A DNA stretch of 64,000 bases, from the NCBI GenBank assembly GCA_965212075.1, contig OZ243043.1, positions 1,302,001 to 1,366,000 of the forward strand, read 5' to 3'. The translations under genes were made by a program, and so were the position numbers. The notes beneath the pieces are model-generated. The model had not been told where the DNA came from and searched no databases. It was given only the letters and a program-made list of their open reading frames with translations. Each line of letters opens with the position of its first letter. Position 1 is the stretch's first letter. Source of the DNA: CBDBUR01 sp965212075 (lineage in GTDB: Bacteria > Pseudomonadota > Alphaproteobacteria > JAPOUT01 > G958296285). This document shows, in pieces, positions 8,488 through 17,565 of this stretch.

Positions 8488-9869
8488 GTGCGGCCATCCA
8501 CAGCGAGCGCGGCTTCTTTCATCGCCTCGCTCAATGTCGGATGCGCATGACAGATGCGCGCAATATCTTCGCTTGATGCGCCAAATTCCATTGCGATCAC
8601 CGCCTCAGCGATCATCGTGCCCGCTTCAGCGCTGATGATGTGAACGCCCAAAATGCGGTCAGTGTCTTGCGCAGCCAATATCTTGACGAAGCCTTCGGCG
8701 GTGTGATTGACTTTCGCGCGGCCATTGGCGGTGAACGGAAACTTGCCCGCGCGATAGGCGATGCCTTTTTCCTTGAGCGCATCCTCGCTCAGCCCGACCG
8801 ATGCGATTTCGGGCTGCGTATAAACAACACCGGGGATGGCGCTATAATTCACTTTGGGCTTTTGTCCGGCAAGAAGCTCAGCCAGCGCCGCGCCTTCTTC
8901 CGAGGCCTTATGCGCGAGCATCGGTCCGGCGATGACATCGCCGATCGCATAAACGCCCTCAGCAGCGCGGTAGGCCTCATCCACCTTGATCGCGCCGCGC
9001 GCGTCGCACGCAACGCCCGCCGCAGATAGATTTAATTTATCCGTTGCCGGCTTGCGGCCCGTGGCAACCAGCACTTTATCGGCGGTGATCTCTTCTTGGC
9101 CTTTGTCGGAAGATAAATGCAATTTGACCGCATTGCCGCTCATCTCGATCTTTTCGGTCTTCATGCCCAATTTAAATTCCATGCTTTGTTTTTTGAAAAT
9201 CGCCAGCGCGGCTTTGGCAATCTCTTGATCCATGCCGGGCAGAATCTGCGGCAGCATTTCAATGATGGAGACTTTCGCGCCCAGCCTCTGCCAGACCGAG
9301 CCCATTTCAAGCCCGATATAGCCGCCGCCAATCACAGCCAAATGCTCCGGCACCTCTTCTAGCGACAAAGCGCCGGTGGAAGAAAGAATGTTTTTTTCAT
9401 CAATCTGAATGTTTGGCGGCGCTGCGGGAACAGAGCCGGTCGCGATGATGATATGTTTTGCTGCCATCGCGCGGCCTGCGACGTCAACCTTGCCTCCGCC
9501 CGCAAGCTGTGCCGCGCCTTGAATATAATCAACTTTGTTCTTTTTCAGCAAAAAAGCGACACCTTTGGTGTTGGCATCAATGCCGTCTTGTTTGAACTTC
9601 ATCATCGCGGCCAGATCGAGCTGCGGCTTTGCCGCTTGAATGCCAAACACGTCAAGCGCGGCGGCATGAGCATAAAGGTGGGATGCGTGCAGCAAAGCTT
9701 TTGACGGAATGCAGCCAATATTCAAACACGTGCCGCCCGGCTGATCCATTTGCTCAATGCAAGCGGTTTTCATGCCCAGCTGTGCGGCGCGAATGGCGCA
9801 GACATAACCGCCAGGTCCGGCACCGATCACGATTATATCGTAAGATTCCATATCGTAAGATTCGGGCAT
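8475..9869 (-). CDS. lpdA: Dihydrolipoyl dehydrogenase (E3)
   Basis: FAD enzyme that reoxidises dihydrolipoamide for the 2-oxoglutarate dehydrogenase complex, passing electrons to NAD. 464 residues. FAD-binding GAGPGGY near 17-22, redox disulfide Cys48/Cys53 in GGTCLNIGCIPSK, and the HAHPTLSE catalytic His-Glu dyad near the C-terminus. The start ATG touches the odhB TAG stop, with GGAAG 5 bases upstream. A second in-frame ATG at 9851 comes from a 15-bp duplication that repeats ESYD at the N-terminus. It is the last gene of the suc-odh run and faces xerC. Confidence 0.97.
   Translation of the reverse strand: MPESYDMESYDIIVIGAGPGGYVCAIRAAQLGMKTACIEQMDQPGGTCLNIGCIPSKALLHASHLYAHAAALDVFGIQAAKPQLDLAAMMKFKQDGIDANTKGVAFLLKKNKVDYIQGAAQLAGGGKVDVAGRAMAAKHIIIATGSVPAAPPNIQIDEKNILSSTGALSLEEVPEHLAVIGGGYIGLEMGSVWQRLGAKVSIIEMLPQILPGMDQEIAKAALAIFKKQSMEFKLGMKTEKIEMSGNAVKLHLSSDKGQEEITADKVLVATGRKPATDKLNLSAAGVACDARGAIKVDEAYRAAEGVYAIGDVIAGPMLAHKASEEGAALAELLAGQKPKVNYSAIPGVVYTQPEIASVGLSEDALKEKGIAYRAGKFPFTANGRAKVNHTAEGFVKILAAQDTDRILGVHIISAEAGTMIAEAVIAMEFGASSEDIARICHAHPTLSEAMKEAALAVDGRTLHM
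9835..9864. repeat. 15-bp tandem duplication in the lpdA start region
   Basis: ATATCGTAAGATTCC followed by ATATCGTAAGATTCG (plus strand), identical at 14 of 15 positions. It encodes a doubled five-residue unit ESYD(M/I) right after the first codons and creates an extra in-frame ATG seven codons in. Confidence 0.9.
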
Positions 9870-11063
9870 CTATACTTCCAGCGCTAGCCGCGCCGGATCT
9901 TCAATCATTTCCTTCACGCGCACAAGAAAGGTGACCGCCTGCTGCCCATCAACGATGCGATGATCATAGCTCAATGCCAAATACATCATTGGCCTGATCA
10001 CAATTTCATCATCAATCACAACGGCGCGTTTTTCAATTTTGTGCATGCCCAAAATGCCCGATTGCGGCGTGGTCAATATGGGCGTTGACAAGAGCGAGCC
10101 ATAGACGCCGCCATTGGAGATCGTGAACGTGCCGCCGCGCAAAGCCTCAAGAGACAAAGCGCCGTCGCGCGCGGCCTGCGCGTAATTGTAGATGGCTTTT
10201 TCAATATCGGCGAGCGACATATTTTGCGCCTGATGCAAAATCGGCACGACGAGGCCGCGCGCGGTGCCAATGGCGACGCCAATATGATAATTGTCGCGAT
10301 AGACGATTTCGTCGCCGTCAATCTGCGCATTGACTTCGGGAACTTCGCGCAGAGCAGCGACGCAAGCGCGCGTGAACAGGCTCATAAAGCCCAGTCGCAC
10401 GCCATGGCGCGCTTCAAACACATCACGATAGGTTTTGCGCAAGGCCATCGCCGCGCTCATATCCACTTCGTTGAACGTTGTCAAAATGGCGGCGGTGTTT
10501 TGCGAGTCTTTGAGTCTTTTGGCGATGGTCTGGCGCAAGCGGCTCATGCGCACACGCTCTTCCGCGCCGGTTGAATGGGTGCCGAGCGGCTTTTGCGCGG
10601 CGGGCTTAGCATCTAACACATCTTCTTTCAAGATGCGGCCATCCGGGCCTGATCCGGAAATTTGATCCGGCGCGATGTTTTTTTCCGCCGCGATTTTGCG
10701 CGCCGCCGGTGATAGGGCTGGGTTCGCCGCTGTTGCGCCTGTAGACACAGCAGGCGGCGCAGCGGCAGGCGCGGGCGCGGGCGCGGATTTGGGTTCAGAT
10801 TGAGGCGCAGGCGCAGACGGCGATGCCGTTTCATCAATGCGCCCCAATAATGCGCCAACAGCAATGTTCGCACCTGCTTGCGCGAGCACCTCAACAAGCA
10901 CACCCGCGCAAGGGGCTGGAACTTCCACCGTCACTTTATCTGTTTCTAAAACGACGAGCGGCTCATCGGCACTGACGGCCTCGCCGGGTTTTTTGAGCCA
11001 TTCGGCGACCGTCGCCTCAACGATCGACTCGCCCAATGTCGGAGTGAGAATGTCTTGACTCAT
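9870..11063 (-). CDS. odhB: Dihydrolipoyl succinyltransferase (E2 of 2-oxoglutarate dehydrogenase)
   Basis: Core of the 2-oxoglutarate dehydrogenase complex, moving succinyl from lipoamide to CoA. 397 residues. Lipoyl domain with Lys43 in ETDKVTVEV, an Ala/Pro-rich linker (about 88-112), peripheral-subunit-binding domain (about 113-150, SPAARKIAAEKNI), and the acyltransferase domain ending with DHRIVDG (His368, Asp372). It follows sucA by 20 bp; that gap and the sucA stop consist of a duplicated 15-bp unit carrying the ribosome-binding site. lpdA follows without a gap. Confidence 0.97.
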   Translation of the reverse strand: MSQDILTPTLGESIVEATVAEWLKKPGEAVSADEPLVVLETDKVTVEVPAPCAGVLVEVLAQAGANIAVGALLGRIDETASPSAPAPQSEPKSAPAPAPAAAPPAVSTGATAANPALSPAARKIAAEKNIAPDQISGSGPDGRILKEDVLDAKPAAQKPLGTHSTGAEERVRMSRLRQTIAKRLKDSQNTAAILTTFNEVDMSAAMALRKTYRDVFEARHGVRLGFMSLFTRACVAALREVPEVNAQIDGDEIVYRDNYHIGVAIGTARGLVVPILHQAQNMSLADIEKAIYNYAQAARDGALSLEALRGGTFTISNGGVYGSLLSTPILTTPQSGILGMHKIEKRAVVIDDEIVIRPMMYLALSYDHRIVDGQQAVTFLVRVKEMIEDPARLALEV

Positions 11064-11064
11064 A

Positions 11065-11094
11065 AAAATTATCCTCTGGAAAATTATCCTCTGG
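11065..11094. repeat. 15-bp duplication copying the odhB ribosome-binding region and sucA stop
   Basis: Two identical units AAAATTATCCTCTGG on plus; on the coding strand CCAGAGGATAATTTT twice. Each unit holds an AGAGG site and a TAA. The upstream copy ends sucA (SRG-stop) and the downstream copy supplies AGAGG about nine bases before the odhB ATG. The two copies are perfect. Confidence 0.9.
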
Positions 11095-14035
11095 AAAATG
11101 TATTTTCACCAGAATCAGTTGAAGACTCAGTTGAAGAATCACCAGAAGACTCGGCAGCAGAATTTGTCTTAACACAAATGGCCTGTTCAAGGAAGTGGCG
11201 CAATTCTCTTTTATGCAGCGGGGCAAACCCTGTTGCGGGCGCCGCCGCCTCAGGGCGGCCAATATAGGTCGGGCGGACATGCGCGCGGCCTGCCTGTATG
11301 AGCGCGCGCTCAATATGCGGCGCGATAAAGCTCCACGAGCCCATATTTTGAGGTTCTTCTTGGCACCAGAAAACCTCCGCATGAGAAAAGCGCGCGAATA
11401 ATTTCGCAATCGTTTTGAGCGGAAAAGGATAAAGCTGCTCAACGCGAATAAAATAAATGTCATTGATTTTTTTATCCTCGCGCTCGGCGAAGAGGTCGTA
11501 ATAGACCTTGCCTGAACATAAAACCACCCGCCGCATGGCTTCATCTTTGACAAGCTTGTCTTGCGCGCCATCTTCCAGCACGCGGTGAAAAGAAGAGCCC
11601 GGACGAAAATCTTCAAGCAAAGAAACACAAGATTTATGCCGCAGCAAAGATTTCGGGGTCATCAAAATGAGAGGCTTGCGGAAATTGCGATGCAATTGGC
11701 GGCGCAAAATATGAAAATAATTGGCGGGCGTCGTGCAATTGGCAACTTGGATATTATCATCGCCGCATAATTGCAAATAGCGCTCAAGCCGCGCTGAAGA
11801 ATGTTCCGGCCCCTGCCCCTCATAACCATGTGGCAGCAACATCACCAGCCCGCTCATGCGCAGCCATTTTTCCTCACCGGAAGAAATGAACTGGTCAATG
11901 ATCGGCTGCGCGGTATTGGCAAAGTCGCCAAATTGCGCCTCCCAAAGCGTGAGCGCGTTGGGCTCGGATTGCGTATAGCCATATTCAAATCCTAAAACCG
12001 CCTCTTCCGACAGCATGGAATTGATGACTTCATAATGCGCTTGCCCCTCATGCAGATTGTTCAAAGGCGTATAGGGGGTCTCGTCTTTCTGATCCACCAA
12101 TACGGAATGACGCTGTGAAAATGTGCCGCGCTCGCAATCTTGGCCGACGAGGCGCACCCGATAGCCCTCGCGCAAAAGCGCGCCAAAGGCCAGCGCTTCG
12201 GCCATCGCCCAATCAATGCCAGCGCCGTCGGCGACCATTTTGCGCCGCGCTTCATAAATACGGCGCACAATGGCGTGGACGTTGAAGCCTTCGGGAATCT
12301 CATACAAAGCCTCGCTGATTTCCTTGAGCCGCGCCAGCGCCACGCCGGTCTGGCCGCGCCGCACATCGCCGGATGCCTGCCGCAGACCCTGCCACTTGCC
12401 GGCCAGCCAATCGGGGTCTTCCGGCTCAAAAGCGGCGGTTTTCTGAAACGCCGTTTCAAGGCGTGTATCTTGCGCGTCATGTTTTGCGGTGATTTCATCT
12501 TTGGTCAGCTCGCCGCTCGCAACGAGCTTTTCGGCATAAATCTCCGCCACCGGCCTATGCTCTTTGATGGCCTGATACATTAAAGGCTGCGTGAATTCAG
12601 GATTGTCGCCTTCATTATGGCCAAAGCGGCGATAGCAGAACATATCAATAATGACCGGCTTTAAAAATTTACGGCGAAATTCTGCTGCAAGCTGTGCGGC
12701 ATAAAGCACCGCTTCGGGATCGTCGCCATTGACGTGGAAAATCGGCGCTTCCACCATTTTGCCGACATCGGACGGATAAGGCGATGAACGCGCATAACGC
12801 GGCGAGGTGGTGAATCCGATTTGATTGTTGACGATGAAATGAATCGCGCCGCCCGCGCGATGGCCTTTCAATCCCGAAAGGCCCAAACATTCAGCCACGA
12901 TGCCCTGTCCGGCAAAAGCGGCGTCGCCATGCAGCAAAATCGGCACGACGCTCGCGCGATCGGCTTGATAATGATCCTGCTTGGCGCGCACACGGCCTAG
13001 CACAACCGGATCAACGCTTTCCAAATGAGACGGATTGGCCGCAAGCGAAAGATGAACCGAATGACCCGAAAATACCCGATCTTCTGAATCGCCCAGATGA
13101 TATTTCACATCACCCGACCCCTCAACCTCTTCAAGATCGCCGCCGCCTTGAAATTCAGTGAAGATGGCTTCATAAGGCTTGCCCAGCACATGCACAAGAA
13201 TGTTCAGCCGTCCGCGATGCGGCATGCCGATAACGATTTCTTTGGCACCGCGCTGGGCAGATGCATCAATGATTCGCTCAATCGCAGGGACAAGCATTTC
13301 AGCGCCATCCAAGCCAAAACGCTTAGTGGCGACGTATTTTTTACCGAGAAATTTTTCAAACCCCTCAACCTCAGCCAGCGAGCGCATCAAAGCGCGTTTT
13401 TCATCGCCGTTCAGCTGCAGGCCAATTTTGTCGCGTCCTTCAATGCGCTCTTGAAGCCAAGACTTCTCAGCCGGATCGGAAATATGCATAAATTCAACGC
13501 CCAAAGTGCCGCAATAAGTTTGCTGAACGATCTTTAAAATTTGGCGAATCGTCGCGGTTTCAAGGCCGAGCACATGATCAATAAAAATCGGACGATCCCA
13601 GTCCTCCGGCATGAAGCCGTAAGAGACCGGATCAAGTTCGGGATGAGGCCGCGGGTTTTCCAGCTTGAGCGGATCAAGATCAGCATTAAGGTGGCCGCGC
13701 ACACGATAGGCGCGAATCATCATGATCGCGCGCACCGAATCAAGCGCGGCGGCATAGCTTGCCTGACGCGCATTTCCAGATGAAGCCTCTTTAGGCGACG
13801 CCTCTTTAGGCGACGCCTCTTTAGGCGGCAGCGCGGCGGAAGATGACGGCATATGATCACAGACTTTCGGCAAAGGCCGCGCCCATGAGGCGCGCCGCGG
13901 CGGCGCGTCAGCTTTGATTTGATGAAAAAAATCTCTCCATTCAGAAGGAAGCTGATCGGCATTTTCCTGATGAAGCTGGCTCAGCGCTTCAAGAAAATCC
14001 TTATTCATCATAAGAAGCGCGTCATGAAATTTCAT
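11084..14035 (-). CDS. sucA: 2-oxoglutarate dehydrogenase E1 component
   Basis: Thiamine-diphosphate decarboxylase that feeds succinyl groups to OdhB in the TCA cycle. 983 residues. The N-terminal E2-docking segment ends in LPSEWRDFFHQIK. Conserved blocks GMPHRGRLN, SVHLSLAANPSHLE, GDAAFAGQG and IVNNQIGFTTSP are present. Two oddities: a linker with three KEASP repeats from 15-bp units (13785-13829), and an extra C-terminal tail of about 30 residues rich in Ser, Thr, Asp and Glu after the conserved end. The first of several possible ATGs is used; none has a strong ribosome-binding site. Confidence 0.96.
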   Translation of the reverse strand: MKFHDALLMMNKDFLEALSQLHQENADQLPSEWRDFFHQIKADAPPRRASWARPLPKVCDHMPSSSAALPPKEASPKEASPKEASSGNARQASYAAALDSVRAIMMIRAYRVRGHLNADLDPLKLENPRPHPELDPVSYGFMPEDWDRPIFIDHVLGLETATIRQILKIVQQTYCGTLGVEFMHISDPAEKSWLQERIEGRDKIGLQLNGDEKRALMRSLAEVEGFEKFLGKKYVATKRFGLDGAEMLVPAIERIIDASAQRGAKEIVIGMPHRGRLNILVHVLGKPYEAIFTEFQGGGDLEEVEGSGDVKYHLGDSEDRVFSGHSVHLSLAANPSHLESVDPVVLGRVRAKQDHYQADRASVVPILLHGDAAFAGQGIVAECLGLSGLKGHRAGGAIHFIVNNQIGFTTSPRYARSSPYPSDVGKMVEAPIFHVNGDDPEAVLYAAQLAAEFRRKFLKPVIIDMFCYRRFGHNEGDNPEFTQPLMYQAIKEHRPVAEIYAEKLVASGELTKDEITAKHDAQDTRLETAFQKTAAFEPEDPDWLAGKWQGLRQASGDVRRGQTGVALARLKEISEALYEIPEGFNVHAIVRRIYEARRKMVADGAGIDWAMAEALAFGALLREGYRVRLVGQDCERGTFSQRHSVLVDQKDETPYTPLNNLHEGQAHYEVINSMLSEEAVLGFEYGYTQSEPNALTLWEAQFGDFANTAQPIIDQFISSGEEKWLRMSGLVMLLPHGYEGQGPEHSSARLERYLQLCGDDNIQVANCTTPANYFHILRRQLHRNFRKPLILMTPKSLLRHKSCVSLLEDFRPGSSFHRVLEDGAQDKLVKDEAMRRVVLCSGKVYYDLFAEREDKKINDIYFIRVEQLYPFPLKTIAKLFARFSHAEVFWCQEEPQNMGSWSFIAPHIERALIQAGRAHVRPTYIGRPEAAAPATGFAPLHKRELRHFLEQAICVKTNSAAESSGDSSTESSTDSGENTFSRG
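13785..13829. repeat. 15-bp tandem repeat (3 copies) within sucA
   Basis: GCCTCTTTAGGCGAC twice, then GCCTCTTTAGGCGGC. It encodes the repeated pentapeptide KEASP in the linker between the N-terminal docking segment and the body of the E1 protein. Confidence 0.92.
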
Positions 14036-14119
14036 GATGATGTTCTCGCAATTAAAGTCCTGTTCACCATAAGGGAAGCCATATGAAAACTCTATTGAAA
14101 AGCGGCCCGAAAAGCAATT

Positions 14120-15001
14120 TTATCTTGCGGCTTTCATCTCCTCAGCGATCGCCTCGCCAATATGGGCGGGCGAGCGGGCAATTCTGATGCCCGCTGATTT
14201 CATCGCCTCAATTTTGCTTTCAGCGCCGCCCGTGCCGCCCGAGACGATCGCCCCGGCATGGCCCATGCGCCGCCCGGGCGGCGCGGTGAGACCGGCAACA
14301 AAGCCAGCGATCGGCTTGCGGCGCTTGGCGCGGCGCAAAAATTCCGCCGCCGCCTCTTCGTCAGCGCCGCCAATTTCACCGATCATCACAATGCCGTGCG
14401 TCTTGTCATCGGCGAGAAACATTTCAAGGCAGTCAATGAATCCCATGCCGCGCACCGGATCGCCGCCAATGCCGATGCAGGTGCTCTGTCCGAGACCCTG
14501 CGCTGTGGTCTGGCCAACGGCCTCATAGGTCAGCGTGCCCGAGCGCGACACAATGCCGATCACGCCCTGTTTATGAATATGCCCCGGCATGATGCCGATC
14601 TTGCACGCATCCGGCGTGATGATGCCCGGACAATTCGGCCCGATCAAGCGCGTGCGGCTGTTTTTTAATATCGCCTTGACGCGCACCATATCCATCACCG
14701 GAATGCCTTCGGTCACACAAACGACCAGCTCCATTTCAGCATCTATCGCTTCTAAAATCGCATCAGCGGCGAAAGGCGGCGGCACATAGATCACGCTCGC
14801 ATTGGCTTGCGTGGCGGCGCGCGCTTCGGCGACGCCGTCAAACATTGGCAGGCCTAGATGTTCGCTGCCGCCTTTGCCCGGCGTGACGCCGCCGACCATT
14901 TTTGTGCCGTAAGCGACGGCCTGTTCGGTGTGAAAAGTGCCTTGCGCGCCGGTCAAGCCCTGACAGATCACCCGCGTGTTTTGATCAACGAGCACAGCCA
15001 T
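14120..15001 (-). CDS. sucD: Succinyl-CoA synthetase alpha subunit
   Basis: Binds CoA and carries the phosphohistidine in ADP/GDP-dependent succinate formation. 293 residues. CoA-binding N-terminal Rossmann fold (GLTGAQGTFHTEQA), second domain with active-site His248 in GHAGAIVSGGTGG. Its ATG overlaps the sucC TAA by one base (TAATG), so the two are translationally coupled. 84 bp separates it from sucA downstream. Confidence 0.97.
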   Translation of the reverse strand: MAVLVDQNTRVICQGLTGAQGTFHTEQAVAYGTKMVGGVTPGKGGSEHLGLPMFDGVAEARAATQANASVIYVPPPFAADAILEAIDAEMELVVCVTEGIPVMDMVRVKAILKNSRTRLIGPNCPGIITPDACKIGIMPGHIHKQGVIGIVSRSGTLTYEAVGQTTAQGLGQSTCIGIGGDPVRGMGFIDCLEMFLADDKTHGIVMIGEIGGADEEAAAEFLRRAKRRKPIAGFVAGLTAPPGRRMGHAGAIVSGGTGGAESKIEAMKSAGIRIARSPAHIGEAIAEEMKAAR

Positions 15002-16161
15002 TATTTAATCAGCTCCACAGCTTTGGCCGCCGCTTGATCGAGATCATCCGCGCCGGTGATCGCAAGGCCGGATTGATTCAATATCTCTTTGCCTTTTTCA
15101 ACATTCGTGCCTGCAAGCCGAACGACCAAAGGCACGGCGAGATCCATTTCACGCGCCGCTGCAATGATGCCCTCAGCAATGATGTCGCAGCGCATGATCC
15201 CGCCAAAGATATTGACCAAAATGGCGCGCACATGCTTGTCAGACAATAAAATTTGAAATGCATGCGCGACTTTTTCTTTATCCGCGCCGCCGCCGACATC
15301 CAAAAAATTCGCCGGCGCGCCGCCATGCTGTTTGATGATGTCCATCGTCGCCATAGCCAGACCCGCGCCGTTGACCATGCAGCCGATCTGTCCGTCCAGC
15401 TTGATGAAGCTGAGATCATATTTTCCGGCTTCGCGCTCGGCAGCATCTTCCTCGTCCCAGTCGCGCAGGGCAGCGAGGTCTTGATGGCGAAACAGCGCAT
15501 TATCATCAATGCTGATTTTGGCATCCAGACAGCATAGATCGCCTTGTTTGGTTTCAATCAACGGATTGATTTCAAGCAGGCTGAGATCTTTTTCAACAAA
15601 TAGGCGATAAAAGCTGTTTAACAGGCTGCTTAATTGCTTGGCAGCGTCTTTCTTGAGAGCTAAAAGCTTGGCGACGCGGCGCATATGAAAAGGCTGGATG
15701 CCGCTAACGGGATGTATGGACAAAGTAAGAATCTTTTCAGGCGTTTCGGCAGCGACATCTTCAATGTTCATGCCGCCTGCGGTAGAGACAATGCAGGCGG
15801 GCTGCGATGTGTTGCGATCAATCAAAAACGACAAATAAAATTCGCGCGCAATGTCGGCGGGTTTTTCAATATAAATGCGCCGCACCTGTTTGCCCTGCGC
15901 GCTGGTTTGGGGTGTGACGAGCACTTTGCCGATCATCTCATCGGCACCGGCTTTGAGGGCATCTAGACCGTCCACCAATTTGATGCCGCCGGCTTTGCCG
16001 CGTCCGCCTGCGTGAATCTGGGCTTTGATTGCCCAGCGCGCGCCGCCTAGCTTTTGGGCGGCCTCCACGGCTTCTTGCACCGAGAAAGCAGGCCGGCCAT
16101 CGGGTATCGGTGCGCCAAAGGCCTGCAACAAAGCTTTGGCCTGATATTCGTGAAGATTCAT
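15001..16161 (-). CDS. sucC: Succinyl-CoA synthetase beta subunit
   Basis: ATP-grasp subunit that binds nucleotide and succinate. 386 residues. N-terminus MNLHEYQAKALLQAFGAPIP, substrate loop AQIHAGGRGKAGG, and C-terminal VNIFGGIMRCD and VRLAGTNVE motifs are typical. A GGCAGG site lies close upstream of the ATG. It heads the sucC-sucD-sucA-odhB-lpdA run. The 128-bp divergent spacer to the next plus-strand gene must hold its promoter, but I see only weak matches. Confidence 0.97.
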   Translation of the reverse strand: MNLHEYQAKALLQAFGAPIPDGRPAFSVQEAVEAAQKLGGARWAIKAQIHAGGRGKAGGIKLVDGLDALKAGADEMIGKVLVTPQTSAQGKQVRRIYIEKPADIAREFYLSFLIDRNTSQPACIVSTAGGMNIEDVAAETPEKILTLSIHPVSGIQPFHMRRVAKLLALKKDAAKQLSSLLNSFYRLFVEKDLSLLEINPLIETKQGDLCCLDAKISIDDNALFRHQDLAALRDWDEEDAAEREAGKYDLSFIKLDGQIGCMVNGAGLAMATMDIIKQHGGAPANFLDVGGGADKEKVAHAFQILLSDKHVRAILVNIFGGIMRCDIIAEGIIAAAREMDLAVPLVVRLAGTNVEKGKEILNQSGLAITGADDLDQAAAKAVELIK

Positions 16162-16247
16162 CGCCTGCCCCCGCTATGATCTAATAAGGCAAAGATATTC
16201 TATACGCTAAATTCAGCGCATATAAAACCCATATTGCCAATTATTCA

Positions 16248-16256
16248 TGCTATAAT
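16248..16256 (+). promoter_or_regulatory. Extended -10 promoter of the small gene at 16290
   Basis: TGCTATAAT: a perfect TATAAT (16251-16256) with the upstream TG of an extended -10 element. The -35 region at 16-18 bases is poor, which extended -10 promoters tolerate. It lies 33 bp before the ATG, giving a short leader with AGAGGAGG at 16277-16284. Confidence 0.6.
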
Positions 16257-16289
16257 CCGCGTCAACATAAACCAAAAGAGGAGGACGAT

Positions 16290-16577
16290 ATGTCTGTTGC
16301 AGGAAAATGGCAGTTAACCGTCAACACGCCGATGGGAAAGCAAACCCCGATTTTGACGCTTGATGAGAGCGGCAATGGCTCTTTGAACTCACCGCAGGGT
16401 GATGTCGCGATTGCGGGCGGCAAAGTGGACGGCAATAAAGTGACCGCGCCGGTGACGCTCAAAGTCATGGGACGCGATCTGCAGGCCACACTTGAAGTCA
16501 ATGTTGACGGCGACAGCGTCAGCGGCGAAATCAAAACCCCTATGGGCAATTCCAGCTTCACCGGAGAAAAAGCTTAA
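16290..16577 (+). CDS. Small beta-rich protein, function unknown
   Basis: 95 residues (MSVAGKWQLTVNTPMG...). I do not recognise a named function. The layout is a series of short alternating beta-type strands with TPMG occurring twice (residues 13-16 and 83-86) and GKVDGN and NVDGDSVSGEI turns. This resembles a small lipocalin-like barrel domain that alphaproteobacteria carry alone or fused to other enzymes (recalled, not searched). There is no signal peptide, so it is probably cytoplasmic. It has a strong AGAGGAGG site and an extended -10 promoter. It is inserted on the opposite strand between mdh and sucC. Confidence 0.75.
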   Translation: MSVAGKWQLTVNTPMGKQTPILTLDESGNGSLNSPQGDVAIAGGKVDGNKVTAPVTLKVMGRDLQATLEVNVDGDSVSGEIKTPMGNSSFTGEKA

Positions 16578-16594
16578 AGCTTTTTGAAAAAGCT
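16574..16594. terminator. Hairpin between convergent small gene and mdh
   Basis: AGCTTTTT-G-AAAAAGCT palindrome in the 16-bp space between the stop at 16577 and the mdh stop at 16594. A 7-bp stem forms with a three-base loop. The internal T and A runs make it usable in either direction, but the T-run lies within the stem rather than after it, so terminator function is uncertain. Confidence 0.4.
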
Positions 16595-17556
16595 CAAGCC
16601 AATTCCGGCATGAGTTTTTTGCTGGCCTCAATGAGGTCTACCACCGAAGCGATGGATTTGTGGAGCGCATTGTGTTCAGCCTCTGTGAGGCTGATTTCAG
16701 CGATGCGCTCCACGCCTTGCGCGCCGATAATCACCGGCACGCCGACATAGACATCGCTGACGCCATATTCGCCATCCAAATAGGCCGCACAGGGCAAAAG
16801 GCGCTTCTTGTCGCGCAGATAAGACGCCGCCATTTCAATCGCCGCCGAGGCCGGCGCATAAAACGCCGAGCCGGTTTTCAACAGGCCAACAATTTCCGCA
16901 CCGCCAGCGCGGGTGCGCTGGACGATATCGTCCAACTTTTTCTGCTCAAGCCAGCCCATCTTGACCAGATCAGGCAAAGCAATGCCGCCCAAAGTGGAAT
17001 AGCGCACAAGCGGCACCATGCTGTCGCCATGTCCGCCTAGCACAAAGGTGCTCACATCTTCAATTGACGCATTCAATTCTTCGGCAAGAAAATATCTCAT
17101 GCGCGCGCTGTCCAATATGCCCGCCATGCCGACAACGCGCGACGAAGGCAGGCCAGAAAGCTTTTGAAACGCCCAGACCATCGCATCCAGCGGATTGGTG
17201 ATGCAGATGACAAAAGCATCTGCCGCATAAGTTTTGACGCCCTGCGCCACTTGAGAAATGATCTTCAAATTGGTGTTGAGCAAATCATCGCGGCTCATGC
17301 CCGGCTTGCGCGGCACACCGGCGGTGATGATGACAACATCCGCGCCTTTGATGGCCGCATAATCATCCGTGCCGGTAAAATCAGCGTCAAAGCCGATCAC
17401 CGGCGAGCTTTGCGCCAGATCAAGCGCTTTGCCCTGCGCAACACCGGACAAAATGTCAAAAATAACGACATCGCCCAGCTCCTCAAGTCCGGCCAAATGC
17501 GCCAACGTGCCGCCAATCTGTCCGCCGCCAATAAGTGCAATTTTTGATCTCGCCAT
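16594..17556 (-). CDS. mdh: Malate dehydrogenase (LDH-like type)
   Basis: NAD-dependent malate/oxaloacetate interconversion in the TCA cycle. 320 residues from the second of two adjacent ATGs, chosen because AGGAGG is 4 bases from it and only 1 from the first. Nucleotide-binding GGGQIGGT, substrate Arg83 and Arg89 (VPRKPGMSR), Asp149/Arg152, and catalytic His176 (GGHGDSMVP). The phhB stop overlaps its ribosome-binding site, implying coupling. Mdh beside sucCD is standard in alphaproteobacteria. Confidence 0.96.
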   Translation of the reverse strand: MARSKIALIGGGQIGGTLAHLAGLEELGDVVIFDILSGVAQGKALDLAQSSPVIGFDADFTGTDDYAAIKGADVVIITAGVPRKPGMSRDDLLNTNLKIISQVAQGVKTYAADAFVICITNPLDAMVWAFQKLSGLPSSRVVGMAGILDSARMRYFLAEELNASIEDVSTFVLGGHGDSMVPLVRYSTLGGIALPDLVKMGWLEQKKLDDIVQRTRAGGAEIVGLLKTGSAFYAPASAAIEMAASYLRDKKRLLPCAAYLDGEYGVSDVYVGVPVIIGAQGVERIAEISLTEAEHNALHKSIASVVDLIEASKKLMPELA

Positions 17557-17565
17557 CATGCCTCC

